Below the pieces are notes generated by a model. The model was not told the DNA's origin and did no database searches. It saw only the letters and a program-made list of their open reading frames with translations. Positions 16,575 through 24,144 of a stretch of DNA of 33,743 nt are shown one piece after another (position 1 is the stretch's first letter; each line of letters begins with the position of its first letter). A program made the position numbers and the translations under genes. Source of the stretch: Desulfovibrio piger (lineage in GTDB: Bacteria; Desulfobacterota; Desulfovibrionia; Desulfovibrionales; Desulfovibrionaceae); assembly GCF_012843875.1 (NCBI RefSeq), contig NZ_JABAFY010000028.1, positions 1 to 33,743 on the forward strand. Direction: 5' to 3'.

Positions 16575-18317
16575 CTACTTCTTGATCCAGTTGAAGACCG
16601 TCTTCAGCTCTTCGTGCGAGATGTCGAAGGTCGTGTTGTGCGGGGCCACGGGCTCGTCCACGAAGAAATCGGGCAGGTGGTCGGCGGATTCGGTGATGCC
16701 GGCACGACGGTTAAAGTCGATTTCGGTGGAGAGGATGCGCTGGCCCAGGGTGACCACGTCGTCACCGGTCAGCTGCCAGCCGTACTTGGCGTTGAGCATG
16801 TCCACGATGGCGGCCAGGGCATCCGGGATGTCCAGGATGGCGAAGGCGGTGAACAGGCACAGGCCCACGGAGTCCACGGAGGCCGTGGCGATCTGCAGGT
16901 TGCGGGACAGTTCGATCTGGCCTTCGGGCTTCAACGGATCGACCTTGCCGCCGCAGCTCAGGATGTTGGCGGTCACGGCGTAACCGGCGGTGTGGTCGGC
17001 GCCCATGGGGGTGGTGGCGTAGGTCACGCCCACGCCCTTGACGGCGCGAGGATCGTACGCGGGCAGGCTCTGGCCCTTGACGCAGGGCACGCGGCGCACG
17101 CCGAACACGCGGCCGGTGGTGGCGGTACCGCAGCCGATGATGCGGCCCAGGGGGGTACCGTCGCTGATGCCCTGCATGGCGGCCTTCACGGCCTCGGCAT
17201 CACCGTAGGGGATGCCGCCGCCGGCCATGGCGACGCCCACGGCCACGCCCACGTCGATGGTGTCCACACCGATGTCGTCGCACATGTAGTCGAAGCGGCT
17301 CACGGCGTCGATGTCGCTGATGCCGCTGTGGGGACCGAAGGACCACAGGGTCTCGTATTCAGGCCACTTGCTCTGGAACTTGCCCTGCTTGTCGGGGAAC
17401 AGGCCGGAGCAGCGGATGATGCAGCCGCTCATGCAGCCGTGGGCCACGGCACCTTCGCCGCCGCGTTCCTTGGTCAGGCGGTTCATGGTCTCGCCGGACA
17501 CGCCTTCGTGCTTGTCGAACTGGCCCACGGTGAAGTTGGCGGTGGGCAGACCGCCGGCTTCGTGCAGGATGTTCACCAGCACGCCGGTGCCGTATTCGGC
17601 CAGGCCCTTGCCGGTGATGGGATGCTCGGTCAGAGCCTTGGCGAAGCGCTTGGAAGCTTCGCGGAAGGCCTTTTCATCCGCCAGAGGATGGTTCTTGCCG
17701 CCCTCGGGGTTGATGATGATGGCCTTGAGGCCCTTGGAACCCATGACGGCGCCCACGCCGCCGCGGCCGGCGTGACGCATGGGACGCAGCTCGCGGTCGG
17801 TGAAAGCGATACTGGCGGCGGTCAGCTTGAACTCACCGGCGCGGCCGATGGTCACATAGCTGCACTTGTCGCCGTAGGTCTCCACCAGTTTGGCGACGGC
17901 GTCGAAGTTGTTGAGGCCGGCCACGGTGGAGGGCACCAGCTTGGCGGAGTCCTTGCTCAGTTCCAGCTGCCACCATTCGCCTTCGGTGGCCATGTCTTCA
18001 ACGATGATGGCCATGATGCCCAGCTTGGCCAGATGGCCGCCGGGCTGACCGCCGGAGTTGGATTCCTTGATGCCTTCGGTGAGGGGGCTCTTGCAGCCCA
18101 CAGAAATACGGTTGCCGTTGGGGCTGTTGGTGGCGCCCAGCAGGCCGGGAGCGAACACCAGCTTGTTGTGGGGGCCCAGCGGCGTACAGATGGGGTTGAC
18201 TTCGCGCGCCACGATGGTGGAGGTCAGGGCACGACCGCCCAGACCGGCGTATTCTTCGGGGATATCTTCAAACACACAGGTCTTGGCGGCCATGTTGACC
18301 CGCAGGAAACGGAACAT
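16575..18317 (-). CDS. aor: Aldehyde ferredoxin oxidoreductase family protein (tungsten pterin enzyme)
   Basis: AOR-family enzymes use a tungsten bis-pterin and one [4Fe-4S] cluster to oxidise aldehydes to acids with ferredoxin, or run the reverse reaction. The 580-residue protein has the N-terminal pterin-binding domain (LGGRALTSTIV, PNGNRISVG, SGGQPGGHLAKLG) and the later helical domains. The proximal cluster cysteines are C295, C299 and C303 in HGCMSGCIIRCSG, with the distal one at C487 in SVGLCLFTAF. The spacing CX3CX3C differs from the CX2CX3C of Pyrococcus AOR, so substrate use may differ too. The ATG at 18317 has AAGGAG 6-7 nt upstream. It leads the aor-moaD-thiF operon. Confidence 0.93.
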   Translation of the reverse strand: MFRFLRVNMAAKTCVFEDIPEEYAGLGGRALTSTIVAREVNPICTPLGPHNKLVFAPGLLGATNSPNGNRISVGCKSPLTEGIKESNSGGQPGGHLAKLGIMAIIVEDMATEGEWWQLELSKDSAKLVPSTVAGLNNFDAVAKLVETYGDKCSYVTIGRAGEFKLTAASIAFTDRELRPMRHAGRGGVGAVMGSKGLKAIIINPEGGKNHPLADEKAFREASKRFAKALTEHPITGKGLAEYGTGVLVNILHEAGGLPTANFTVGQFDKHEGVSGETMNRLTKERGGEGAVAHGCMSGCIIRCSGLFPDKQGKFQSKWPEYETLWSFGPHSGISDIDAVSRFDYMCDDIGVDTIDVGVAVGVAMAGGGIPYGDAEAVKAAMQGISDGTPLGRIIGCGTATTGRVFGVRRVPCVKGQSLPAYDPRAVKGVGVTYATTPMGADHTAGYAVTANILSCGGKVDPLKPEGQIELSRNLQIATASVDSVGLCLFTAFAILDIPDALAAIVDMLNAKYGWQLTGDDVVTLGQRILSTEIDFNRRAGITESADHLPDFFVDEPVAPHNTTFDISHEELKTVFNWIKK

Positions 18318-18525
18318 GAAACTCTCCTTTGATTGATGCGAAACAAGGCAGTTCAGCAGTACATCCATCCAGTTTGACCCACCTTAGTCCCGCAAAAAAA
18401 AATTGGTCAAGAAAACGGAAAAACAGACACGCTTCCGGCCCTGCCCCTCCCCAAAACGGACACGCTTCCGGCAGGGATGCGGCCTTGAAGCGCTGATTCT
18501 TAAAAAAATTTCATAAAACACGACA

Positions 18526-18578
18526 AAAAACACGCTTTTGCCCGGCAATATCCAAGTCTGGAGCAAAAGCGTGTTTTT
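18526..18578. repeat. 16-bp perfect inverted repeat (hairpin 1 upstream of aor)
   Basis: Arms 18526-18541 (AAAAACACGCTTTTGC) and 18563-18578 are exact reverse complements around a 21-nt loop. The ends are A/T runs, so on either strand the stem finishes in T residues like a bidirectional terminator. Confidence 0.8.
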
Positions 18579-18663
18579 GGTTGAGAGTCAGGACGGAAAA
18601 ACTGCCTTCCCCTCATGCAGACTAACCATCTGGCAGCCCTCGAAAAGACCGTTGGCGACAGAA

Positions 18664-18713
18664 AAACGAAACACGCCTTTCCTCGAAAAAACAGGGAAAA
18701 GCGTGTTTCGTTT
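18664..18713. repeat. Long inverted repeat (hairpin 2 upstream of aor)
   Basis: A 13-bp stem (AAACGAAACACGC at 18664-18676 with 18701-18713) continues after one mismatch with five more pairs (18678-18682 with 18695-18699). It shares the ACACGC core with hairpin 1 and with the direct repeat at 18426-18472. Confidence 0.75.
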
Positions 18714-18839
18714 CAGCAGCCCTGACCGTTGTCTTTGACCGGGAACAAAGCTGTCATAACCAGCAAAAAAGGCTGTTAAAAAAGCAGCACATAATTTTTT
18801 AGTCAACTGCAAAACAGAGCATAATACAGCATGATATTT

Positions 18840-18961
18840 AAAAAAGACTCTTAGAAAAGATGTATGGGGACAGATCTTAAAATCCATCCCCATACAGGAG
18901 CTCTTTTCCACAGAAAAGATTACCGTGGTTGCGCTCCCAACTGCCCTCTGCTAAAGAGCAA
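18840..18961 (-). ncRNA. tracrRNA of the type II-C CRISPR-Cas9 system
   Basis: Predicted trans-activating RNA of about 120 nt, needed for crRNA maturation and Cas9 loading. Bases 18922-18955 match the CRISPR repeat over 34 nt (three exact blocks of 10, 7 and 11 nt, with a 1-nt and a 3-nt interruption). They are in the antisense orientation needed to pair with a crRNA read from the minus strand. After the anti-repeat comes a stem TCTTTTC/GAAAAGA with a 4-nt loop (18902-18919). Next is a 10-bp stem TGTATGGGGA/TCCCCATACA (18861-18896), and then T6 at 18840-18845, taken as the end. A promoter lies directly upstream. The exact ends are estimates. The gene is divergent from cas9, 45 nt away. Confidence 0.88.
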
Positions 18962-18967
18962 ATAAAA

Positions 18968-18995
18968 AGTATCCTCTTATTCTATATACTGTCAA
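18968..18995 (-). promoter_or_regulatory. tracrRNA promoter, overlapping the cas9 leader
   Basis: On the minus strand a perfect TTGACA (18990-18995), a 16-nt spacer and GATACT (18968-18973, four of six) predict a start near 18961, just before the anti-repeat. On the plus strand TATACT at 18985-18990 could be the cas9 -10 box (five of six), but I see no matching -35. If real, the two promoters overlap and would compete. Confidence 0.7.
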
Positions 18996-19005
18996 GGATA
19001 TTCCT

Positions 19006-22000
19006 ATGCAGGTACGTGACGACGTTATCCTCGGACTGGACATAGGCGTGGGCTCTCTGGGCTGGGCCCTGCTGGAAGAAGACCTTCAAACAGGCGAACA
19101 GCGCCTGCTGCAACGGCAGACCCCGCAGGGAGAGACAACCTATGCCCTGGGGGTGCGGCTGTTCCATGTTCCCGAAAACCCCAAGACCAAGGAGCTGCTG
19201 AACGTAAAGCGGCGCACGGCCCGCATGCAGCGCCGGACGACGGCGCGGCGGGCCCAAAGGATGCGGCGTGTCCGTGCCCTGCTGGACAGCCTGGGAGTGC
19301 CCGGCGTCCGGGATGCCGATGCGTTCCATCTGGGCAAAGGGCGGGGCGCGCAATGCGATCCCTGGCAATTGCGCCGCGAGGGGCTGGAGCGACGGCTGGA
19401 GGCCCGGGAATGGGCCGTGGTGCTGTTGCATATCGCCAAGCATCGCGGTTTCCGTTCCAACAGCAAGACTGACCGCAGCGGCAGTGACAAGGAGATGGGC
19501 CAGGTATTGCAGGCAGTCTCGAATCTGCAGCAGGAAGTGGAGGCCAGCGGCCTGACCGTCGGTGCCCTGCTGGCCTCGCGGGAGCGACGTCGCAACCGGG
19601 CCGACCATACCGGCGCACCGCGTTATGACCTGTGCATGCTGCGCAGCTTGCAGGAAAACGAGGTGGATATCCTGTTCACACGCCAGCGGGAGCTTGGCAA
19701 CCCTCTGGCCGGAGAGGAGGTCCGGTGCCGTTATGCGGAGTTGGCCTTCGCGCAGCGGCCGCTGGCTCCCGTCAGCCATATGGTGGGGCCGTGCGCCTTT
19801 CTGGAAGGGGAGCGCCGGGCCCCGCGCTTCGCCCCCACGGCCGAACTGTTCCGTTATGTCCAGGCGCTGTGCAATATGCGCCTGCGACAGGAAACAGGGG
19901 AAGAGACGCCCCTGAGCGAGGAACAGCGGCAGGCGGCGTGCGCCGTTTTCGGCAGCGTGCAGTCCGTCACCTACAAAAAATTGCGGCAGGTACTGCGCCT
20001 GCCTGCCGGTTGCCGTTTTGCGGGCCTTTCCTACGGTGTGACGGAAAAGGGCAACGTCCAGGATCCCGAAAAAGCGGACGTGGTCATGCGTACCGGCAAG
20101 TGTTGCCAGGGCACGGCCTGCCTGAGGGGCATCCTTGGCGATGCATATGAAGCCCTGCATGAACAGCGTCTGGACGAGGCCGACGCCGCCCGGCTGGCCG
20201 CCACGGGCGCCCTGTCCGCCCCGGCGGCGGCCCTGCTGGCGCGGGGCATGGCGGGGCTGCGCCTGACGGACGCCCTTGTCCGCATCGTGTCCGAGCTCAA
20301 CGACCTGAGCCAGATACGGGCGCTCCTGGCCCTGCTGCCGCTGCCGGCGCCCCGGATCGCGGCCCTGTCACAGGCCGCCGGGGAAGGGAAACTGGGCTTT
20401 TTCCAGGGCACGGCACGTCTGAGCCTGCGGGCCATGGAAGCCATCCTGCCGCATATGCTGGCTTGCGGCGAATATGCCGCCGCCTGCGAGCTGGCCGGGT
20501 TCGACCCGCGCGCGGCACAAAAGACCGACGTGACGGACATCCGCAATCCGGTGGTCCTGCGGGTCTTCCGCGAGGTGCGCCGCCAGTTCTCCGCCATCTG
20601 CCGCGAGTTCGGCTTCCTGCCCGGCCGGGTGCATGTGGAGCTGCTGCGTGAGGTAGGCAAGAGCGGCGAGGAACGCAACCGCATCTCGCGGGGCCTGGAA
20701 CGGCGCACCAAGGAAAAGGAGGCCGCCCGCAAAGCCGTGGCCCAATTACTGGGCAAGAGCCCGGAGGCGGTCAGCGCCGGTGAAGTGCAGCGCTATGAAC
20801 TGTGGAGGCAGCAGGACGGGAAGTGCGCCTATTACATGCTGTGGCGCCATGCGGGCGGCGAGCGTGCCTACGGCAACGCCATGCCGCAAGGCAGCATCCC
20901 CCCGGCATGGCTGGCCGACGGCGTCAATGCCGTGCAGGTGGACCACATCCTGCCGCGCAGCCGTACCTTCGACAACAGTTTCCACAACCTCTGCCTGTGC
21001 TGTCACGCGGCCAACCAGGCCAAGGGCGGCAGGACACCGTGGGAATGGCTGGGCGCCGCACAGCCGCAGGCCTGGCACGACTTTGAGCAATGGGTCCAGA
21101 GCCTGCCGCTCAAGGGCCTGAAAAAGCGTAACTACCTGCTGCGCGACCTGAACGCCGAGGTACAGGGGCGCTTCCATGCCCGCAACCTGACGGATTCCGG
21201 TTATGTGGCCCGCCTGACCCTGCGCTGGCTGGAGGAGGAGTACGCCCGCCATGACGTGCCCATGCAGGACGCGGACGGCAGGACGCGGCGGCGTTTCTTC
21301 GCACGGCCGGGGCAGGTGACGGACTTTTTACGCCGCCACTGGGGCGTGCAGGCCCTGAAAAAGATCGACGGCCAGCGCTCCGGCGACCGGCATCACGCCC
21401 TGGACGCCCTGCTGGTGGCCGCGTGCAGCGAAGGGATGCTGCAACGCATGGTGCGGGCTTTCCAGCGGGAGGAGAACGGCCCCGAACGCCTGCACATCCC
21501 CTGCCCGTGGCAGGATTTCAGCGCCACGGTGGGGCGGGCCCTGGGCTCGGTCTTCGTCTCGCGCGTGGAACGCGGCCGCACCAAGGGCCCCCTGCACGAG
21601 GAGACCCTGCGCGCCATCCGCGAGGAACGGCAACCCGACGGGGAGACGCGGCGCGTGCTGTACGAGCGCAAGGCCGTGGCCAGGCTGACGGTGGCCGACC
21701 TGGACAGGATCAAGGACGCCGCCCGCTGCCCGGACGTGGTGGCGGCCCTGCGCCGCTGGCTGGATGCGGGCAAGCCCGGGGATGCCCTGCCCCGCTCGGC
21801 ACATGGCGACATCATCCGGCATGTGCGCGTGCGCGCCGGAGAGTTCAGCAGCGGCGTAATCTTGCAGCGGGGCTCCGGACAGGCCCAGGCCAAAAACGGT
21901 GGCATAGTACGTACGGACATCTACAGCCGTGACGGCAAGTTCTACATGGTGCCCGTCTACGCCAAGGACGTGGCGGACAAACGCCTGCCCCTGCGGGCCT

Positions 22001-22302
22001 GCGTCGCGCACAAGGATGAAAAGGACTGGCTCGAACTGACGGAGGACTATCACTTCCTTTTTTCCCTGACACCGGATTGCTATGTGCTGACGGAGAACCG
22101 CAAGGGCGAGGTGAAGGAAGGCTATTTTGAGGGTCCAGATAGAGGTTCCGCCAATATCAGCTTAAGCCTTGCTCATGATAAGAAAAATACTATTCGAGGA
22201 ATCGGCATCCAAAATCTGAAGCGCTTTGAAAAATACCGGGTGGACCGTTTCGGCCGCCTGTCCCTGGTCCGCCGCGAGGCCGATCCCCGGGGCCGGTCAT
22301 GA
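19006..22302 (+). CDS. cas9: CRISPR-associated endonuclease Cas9, type II-C
   Basis: Cas9 is the RNA-guided nuclease that cuts both DNA strands with its RuvC and HNH sites. The 1098-residue protein is in the compact type II-C range. RuvC-I is LGLDIGVGSLGWAL (D12). An Arg-rich bridge helix follows (about 66-92, KRRTARMQRRTTARRAQRMR). The recognition lobe covers about 95-530. RuvC-II is RVHVELLRE (E545); HNH has VQVDHILPRSRTFDNS (D646, H647) and N670; RuvC-III is DRHHALDALLVAA (H797, D800). All catalytic residues are present. The C-terminal PAM-interacting domain runs from about 830. Its end (22131-22230) is AT-rich, unlike the rest. The ATG at 19006 has AAGGA 7 nt upstream. It overlaps cas1 by 4 nt. 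Confidence 0.97.
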   Translation: MQVRDDVILGLDIGVGSLGWALLEEDLQTGEQRLLQRQTPQGETTYALGVRLFHVPENPKTKELLNVKRRTARMQRRTTARRAQRMRRVRALLDSLGVPGVRDADAFHLGKGRGAQCDPWQLRREGLERRLEAREWAVVLLHIAKHRGFRSNSKTDRSGSDKEMGQVLQAVSNLQQEVEASGLTVGALLASRERRRNRADHTGAPRYDLCMLRSLQENEVDILFTRQRELGNPLAGEEVRCRYAELAFAQRPLAPVSHMVGPCAFLEGERRAPRFAPTAELFRYVQALCNMRLRQETGEETPLSEEQRQAACAVFGSVQSVTYKKLRQVLRLPAGCRFAGLSYGVTEKGNVQDPEKADVVMRTGKCCQGTACLRGILGDAYEALHEQRLDEADAARLAATGALSAPAAALLARGMAGLRLTDALVRIVSELNDLSQIRALLALLPLPAPRIAALSQAAGEGKLGFFQGTARLSLRAMEAILPHMLACGEYAAACELAGFDPRAAQKTDVTDIRNPVVLRVFREVRRQFSAICREFGFLPGRVHVELLREVGKSGEERNRISRGLERRTKEKEAARKAVAQLLGKSPEAVSAGEVQRYELWRQQDGKCAYYMLWRHAGGERAYGNAMPQGSIPPAWLADGVNAVQVDHILPRSRTFDNSFHNLCLCCHAANQAKGGRTPWEWLGAAQPQAWHDFEQWVQSLPLKGLKKRNYLLRDLNAEVQGRFHARNLTDSGYVARLTLRWLEEEYARHDVPMQDADGRTRRRFFARPGQVTDFLRRHWGVQALKKIDGQRSGDRHHALDALLVAACSEGMLQRMVRAFQREENGPERLHIPCPWQDFSATVGRALGSVFVSRVERGRTKGPLHEETLRAIREERQPDGETRRVLYERKAVARLTVADLDRIKDAARCPDVVAALRRWLDAGKPGDALPRSAHGDIIRHVRVRAGEFSSGVILQRGSGQAQAKNGGIVRTDIYSRDGKFYMVPVYAKDVADKRLPLRACVAHKDEKDWLELTEDYHFLFSLTPDCYVLTENRKGEVKEGYFEGPDRGSANISLSLAHDKKNTIRGIGIQNLKRFEKYRVDRFGRLSLVRREADPRGRS

Positions 22303-23198
22303 GCTGGCGGGGCCTGTGCATCAGCAGCCCGGCCCGGCTGGACCTGCGGGCCGGACGCCTGCTGCTGCGCCGGGAAGGGGAGGAGGACGTGTCCCTGCCG
22401 CTGGAAGACCTGGGCTTTGTGGTCATCGACACGCCCCAGGTCCGCCTGAGCGCGGCCCTGCTCTCGGCCTGCGCGGAACAGGGCTGCCTGCTGCTGACCG
22501 TGGATGCCCGGCACATGCCCTGCGCGGCCGTGCTGCCGCTGGCGCCCTACTACCGGCAACTGTCCACCCTGCAGGCCCAGGTCGCACTGGGAGAAGTACG
22601 CAAAAAACGGCTGTGGCAGGCCTGCGTGCGGGCCAAGATCGGCAATCAGGCGGCCTGCCTGCGCCTGCTGGGCCGTGACGGCGCGGAACGGGTGGCGGCC
22701 CTGCGGACAAAAGTGGGCAGCGGCGACCCGGACAATGTGGAAGCCGTGGCCGCCCGCCTGTACTGGAGCCGCCTGTTCCGCCACTTCCGGCGTGACCCGG
22801 ACGCCGAGGACAGGTGCAACAGCCTGCTGAACTATGCCTATGCCCTGCTGCGGGCCTGTGTGGCACGGGAACTGGCGGCACGGGGCTTTGCCCCGGCGCT
22901 GGGCATCCATCACAGGGGCCCGTACAATGCCTTCAATCTGGCCGACGACCTTATGGAAGCCTGGCGACCTTTCGCGGACCTGCTGGTGGCGCGCCATCTG
23001 GAGGCGGGCCCGGCCGGGGACGACGCGGAACTGGCTCCGGCGGACAAGGCCGCGTTGCTGGGCCTGCTGCACGGGCAGGTGGACTGGGAAGGGGGCCGCT
23101 GCCTGCTGCCCCAGGCCGTGGGCCGTCAGGTGGAGGCCGTGCGTGCCTATTATGCCGAAAAAGGGCCGCTGCCGCCCTTTCCCCAGCTTGGGGAATAA
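22299..23198 (+). CDS. cas1: CRISPR-associated endonuclease Cas1
   Basis: Cas1 is the integrase of spacer acquisition; with Cas2 it inserts new spacers at the array. The 299-residue protein has the metal ligands of the family: E148 (DNVEAVAARLYW), H205 (GIHHRGPYNAFN) and the acidic DDLMEAWRP (D217, E220). Length and sequence type fit type II Cas1. The ATG at 22299 overlaps the cas9 stop as ATGA, indicating translational coupling. The GC-rich codons match the host. Confidence 0.96.
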   Translation: MSWRGLCISSPARLDLRAGRLLLRREGEEDVSLPLEDLGFVVIDTPQVRLSAALLSACAEQGCLLLTVDARHMPCAAVLPLAPYYRQLSTLQAQVALGEVRKKRLWQACVRAKIGNQAACLRLLGRDGAERVAALRTKVGSGDPDNVEAVAARLYWSRLFRHFRRDPDAEDRCNSLLNYAYALLRACVARELAARGFAPALGIHHRGPYNAFNLADDLMEAWRPFADLLVARHLEAGPAGDDAELAPADKAALLGLLHGQVDWEGGRCLLPQAVGRQVEAVRAYYAEKGPLPPFPQLGE

Positions 23199-23207
23199 GG
23201 GGGGAGC

Positions 23208-23537
23208 ATGCCTGCGGAAGAGGTGCGATACATGCGTTTGCTGGTCTTTTTCGATCTGCCGGTCAAAACAAAGGATGACCAGCGGGAGGCCAACCGCTTC
23301 CGCAACTTTTTGCTGCGGGACGGCTATGACCGGGTGCAGCTCTCGGTCTATGCCCGCGTTTGCCGGGGCCCGGAAAATGTGGAGACCCATATCCGGCGGC
23401 TGCAAAAGAACCTGCCGCCGCACGGCTGTGTGCGCCTGCTGCAGGTGACGGAAAAACAGTACGGCCGCATGAGATTGCTGGTGGGGGACATGCCGGTCAT
23501 GGAAAAGGAGGCGGCCACGCAATTGCTGCTTTTCTAA
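23208..23537 (+). CDS. cas2: CRISPR-associated protein Cas2
   Basis: Cas2 forms the central dimer of the Cas1-Cas2 integration complex. The 109-residue protein has the ferredoxin-like fold pattern MRLLVFFDLPV with the conserved Asp at residue 16. It also has RFRNFLLRDGYDRVQLSVYAR, typical of type II Cas2. The ATG at 23208 has a G-rich ribosome site (AAGGGGGGAGC) directly upstream. An inner ATG at 23232 would begin exactly at the first strand but has no ribosome site. It is the last cas gene; neither csn2 nor cas4 follows, which defines the locus as II-C. Confidence 0.95.
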   Translation: MPAEEVRYMRLLVFFDLPVKTKDDQREANRFRNFLLRDGYDRVQLSVYARVCRGPENVETHIRRLQKNLPPHGCVRLLQVTEKQYGRMRLLVGDMPVMEKEAATQLLLF

Positions 23538-23564
23538 AAAGTGCTGCCATACAACGCCCCATAC

Positions 23565-23629
23565 GGAAAAACCTTGTGCTCTTACCGGAAAAAAACACTG
23601 TTTTCTCCAGTAAAAACACAAGGTTTTCC
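23565..23629 (-). terminator. Hairpin region between cas2 and the array; candidate terminator for array transcripts
   Basis: An outer stem (23565-23578 with 23617-23629, one bulge) encloses ACTG/CAGT (23597-23600 with 23608-23611). On the minus strand the inner stem is followed by GTTTTTTT (A run 23589-23595). This would stop minus-strand array transcripts before they reach cas2. The inner stem is short. Confidence 0.5.
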
Positions 23630-23636
23630 ATTTTCC

Positions 23637-24002
23637 AGATTAGCAGAGGGAAATTGGGAGGGCAACCACGGCGCTGGGGAGCTGTTCCCCCGTCTGTGTG
23701 TAAGATTAGCAGAGGGAAATTGGGAGGGCAACCACGGCCTGCCTCTGTCATTTCCGCGGAATCTGCCCAGATTAGCAGAGGGAAATTGGGAGGGCAACCA
23801 CGGCCCATCATGTCTGTGATGGCGGGCATTTTGGAGATTAGCAGAGGGAAATTGGGAGGGCAACCACGGCGGACCAGCTCATGGCCCGCATGCACGCCGC
23901 AGATTAGCAGAGGGAAATTGGGAGGGCAACCACGGCTGAGAGGGATGGACGGCAGTTGCCGCCAGAAGATTAGCAGAGGGAAATTGGGAGGGCAACCACG
24001 GC
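23637..24002 (-). CRISPR. Type II-C CRISPR array, 6 repeats and 5 spacers
   Basis: Six identical 36-nt repeats lie at 23637-23672, 23703-23738, 23769-23804, 23835-23870, 23901-23936 and 23967-24002. On the plus strand the repeat begins AGATTAGCAGAGGG and ends GGCAACCACGGC. The five spacers are all exactly 30 nt. The minus strand is taken as the crRNA strand: there the repeat pairs with the tracrRNA anti-repeat and ends in TGCTAATCT, an extended -10 motif as found in Neisseria II-C repeats. TTGCCC lies 17 nt before TAATCT. No repeat is degenerate, so the leader end cannot be told from the repeats. I see no copy of any spacer elsewhere in the window. Confidence 0.97.
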
Positions 24003-24067
24003 ACGCCAGACGCCTACAGCCGCGCACAGACCCGTATGAGCGTTTTTTGGCGGGGAGGATGGGGGCA

Positions 24068-24123
24068 CGGGGGAAGGAGGGGGCCCTTTTTTCCGCAAGA
24101 AAAAGGGTCCCCTCCTTCCCCCG
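24068..24123. repeat. Long 23-24-bp hairpin between the array and tupC
   Basis: Arms 24068-24091 and 24100-24123 pair almost perfectly (one wobble) around an 8-nt loop. The outer part is G/C-rich and the inner part is T/A. It lies after the tupC stop on the minus strand and may end the tup transcript, but no T tract follows the stem. Confidence 0.75.
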
Positions 24124-24144
24124 TCTTCCCCCTGCCCCGACCCT

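Larger units (their letters stand above)
18318..18839. other. Non-coding region between aor and the tracrRNA gene
   Basis: No gene is supported. The region is AT-richer than its surroundings. It holds a weak candidate aor promoter (minus strand TTGACC at 18405-18410, 18-nt spacer containing a run of nine T, TAAGGT at 18381-18386). A direct repeat of GACACGCTTCCGGC occurs at 18426-18439 and 18459-18472. Two long hairpins (18526-18578 and 18664-18713) share the core ACACGC. The hairpins may stop transcription running from the tracrRNA towards aor. Confidence 0.5.

Noticed and set aside
16572..18332. 586-codon plus-strand frame opposite aor
   Set aside because: Covers aor almost exactly in antisense and is Gly/His/Ala-rich with no family resemblance.
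23538..23636. csn2 or cas4 gene near cas2
   Set aside because: Only about 100 nt of hairpin sequence lie between cas2 and the array. No further cas gene is present, which supports type II-C.
23673..23966. Self-targeting spacers
   Set aside because: I compared the five spacers with the rest of the window by eye and saw no match. A database search would be needed for other targets.
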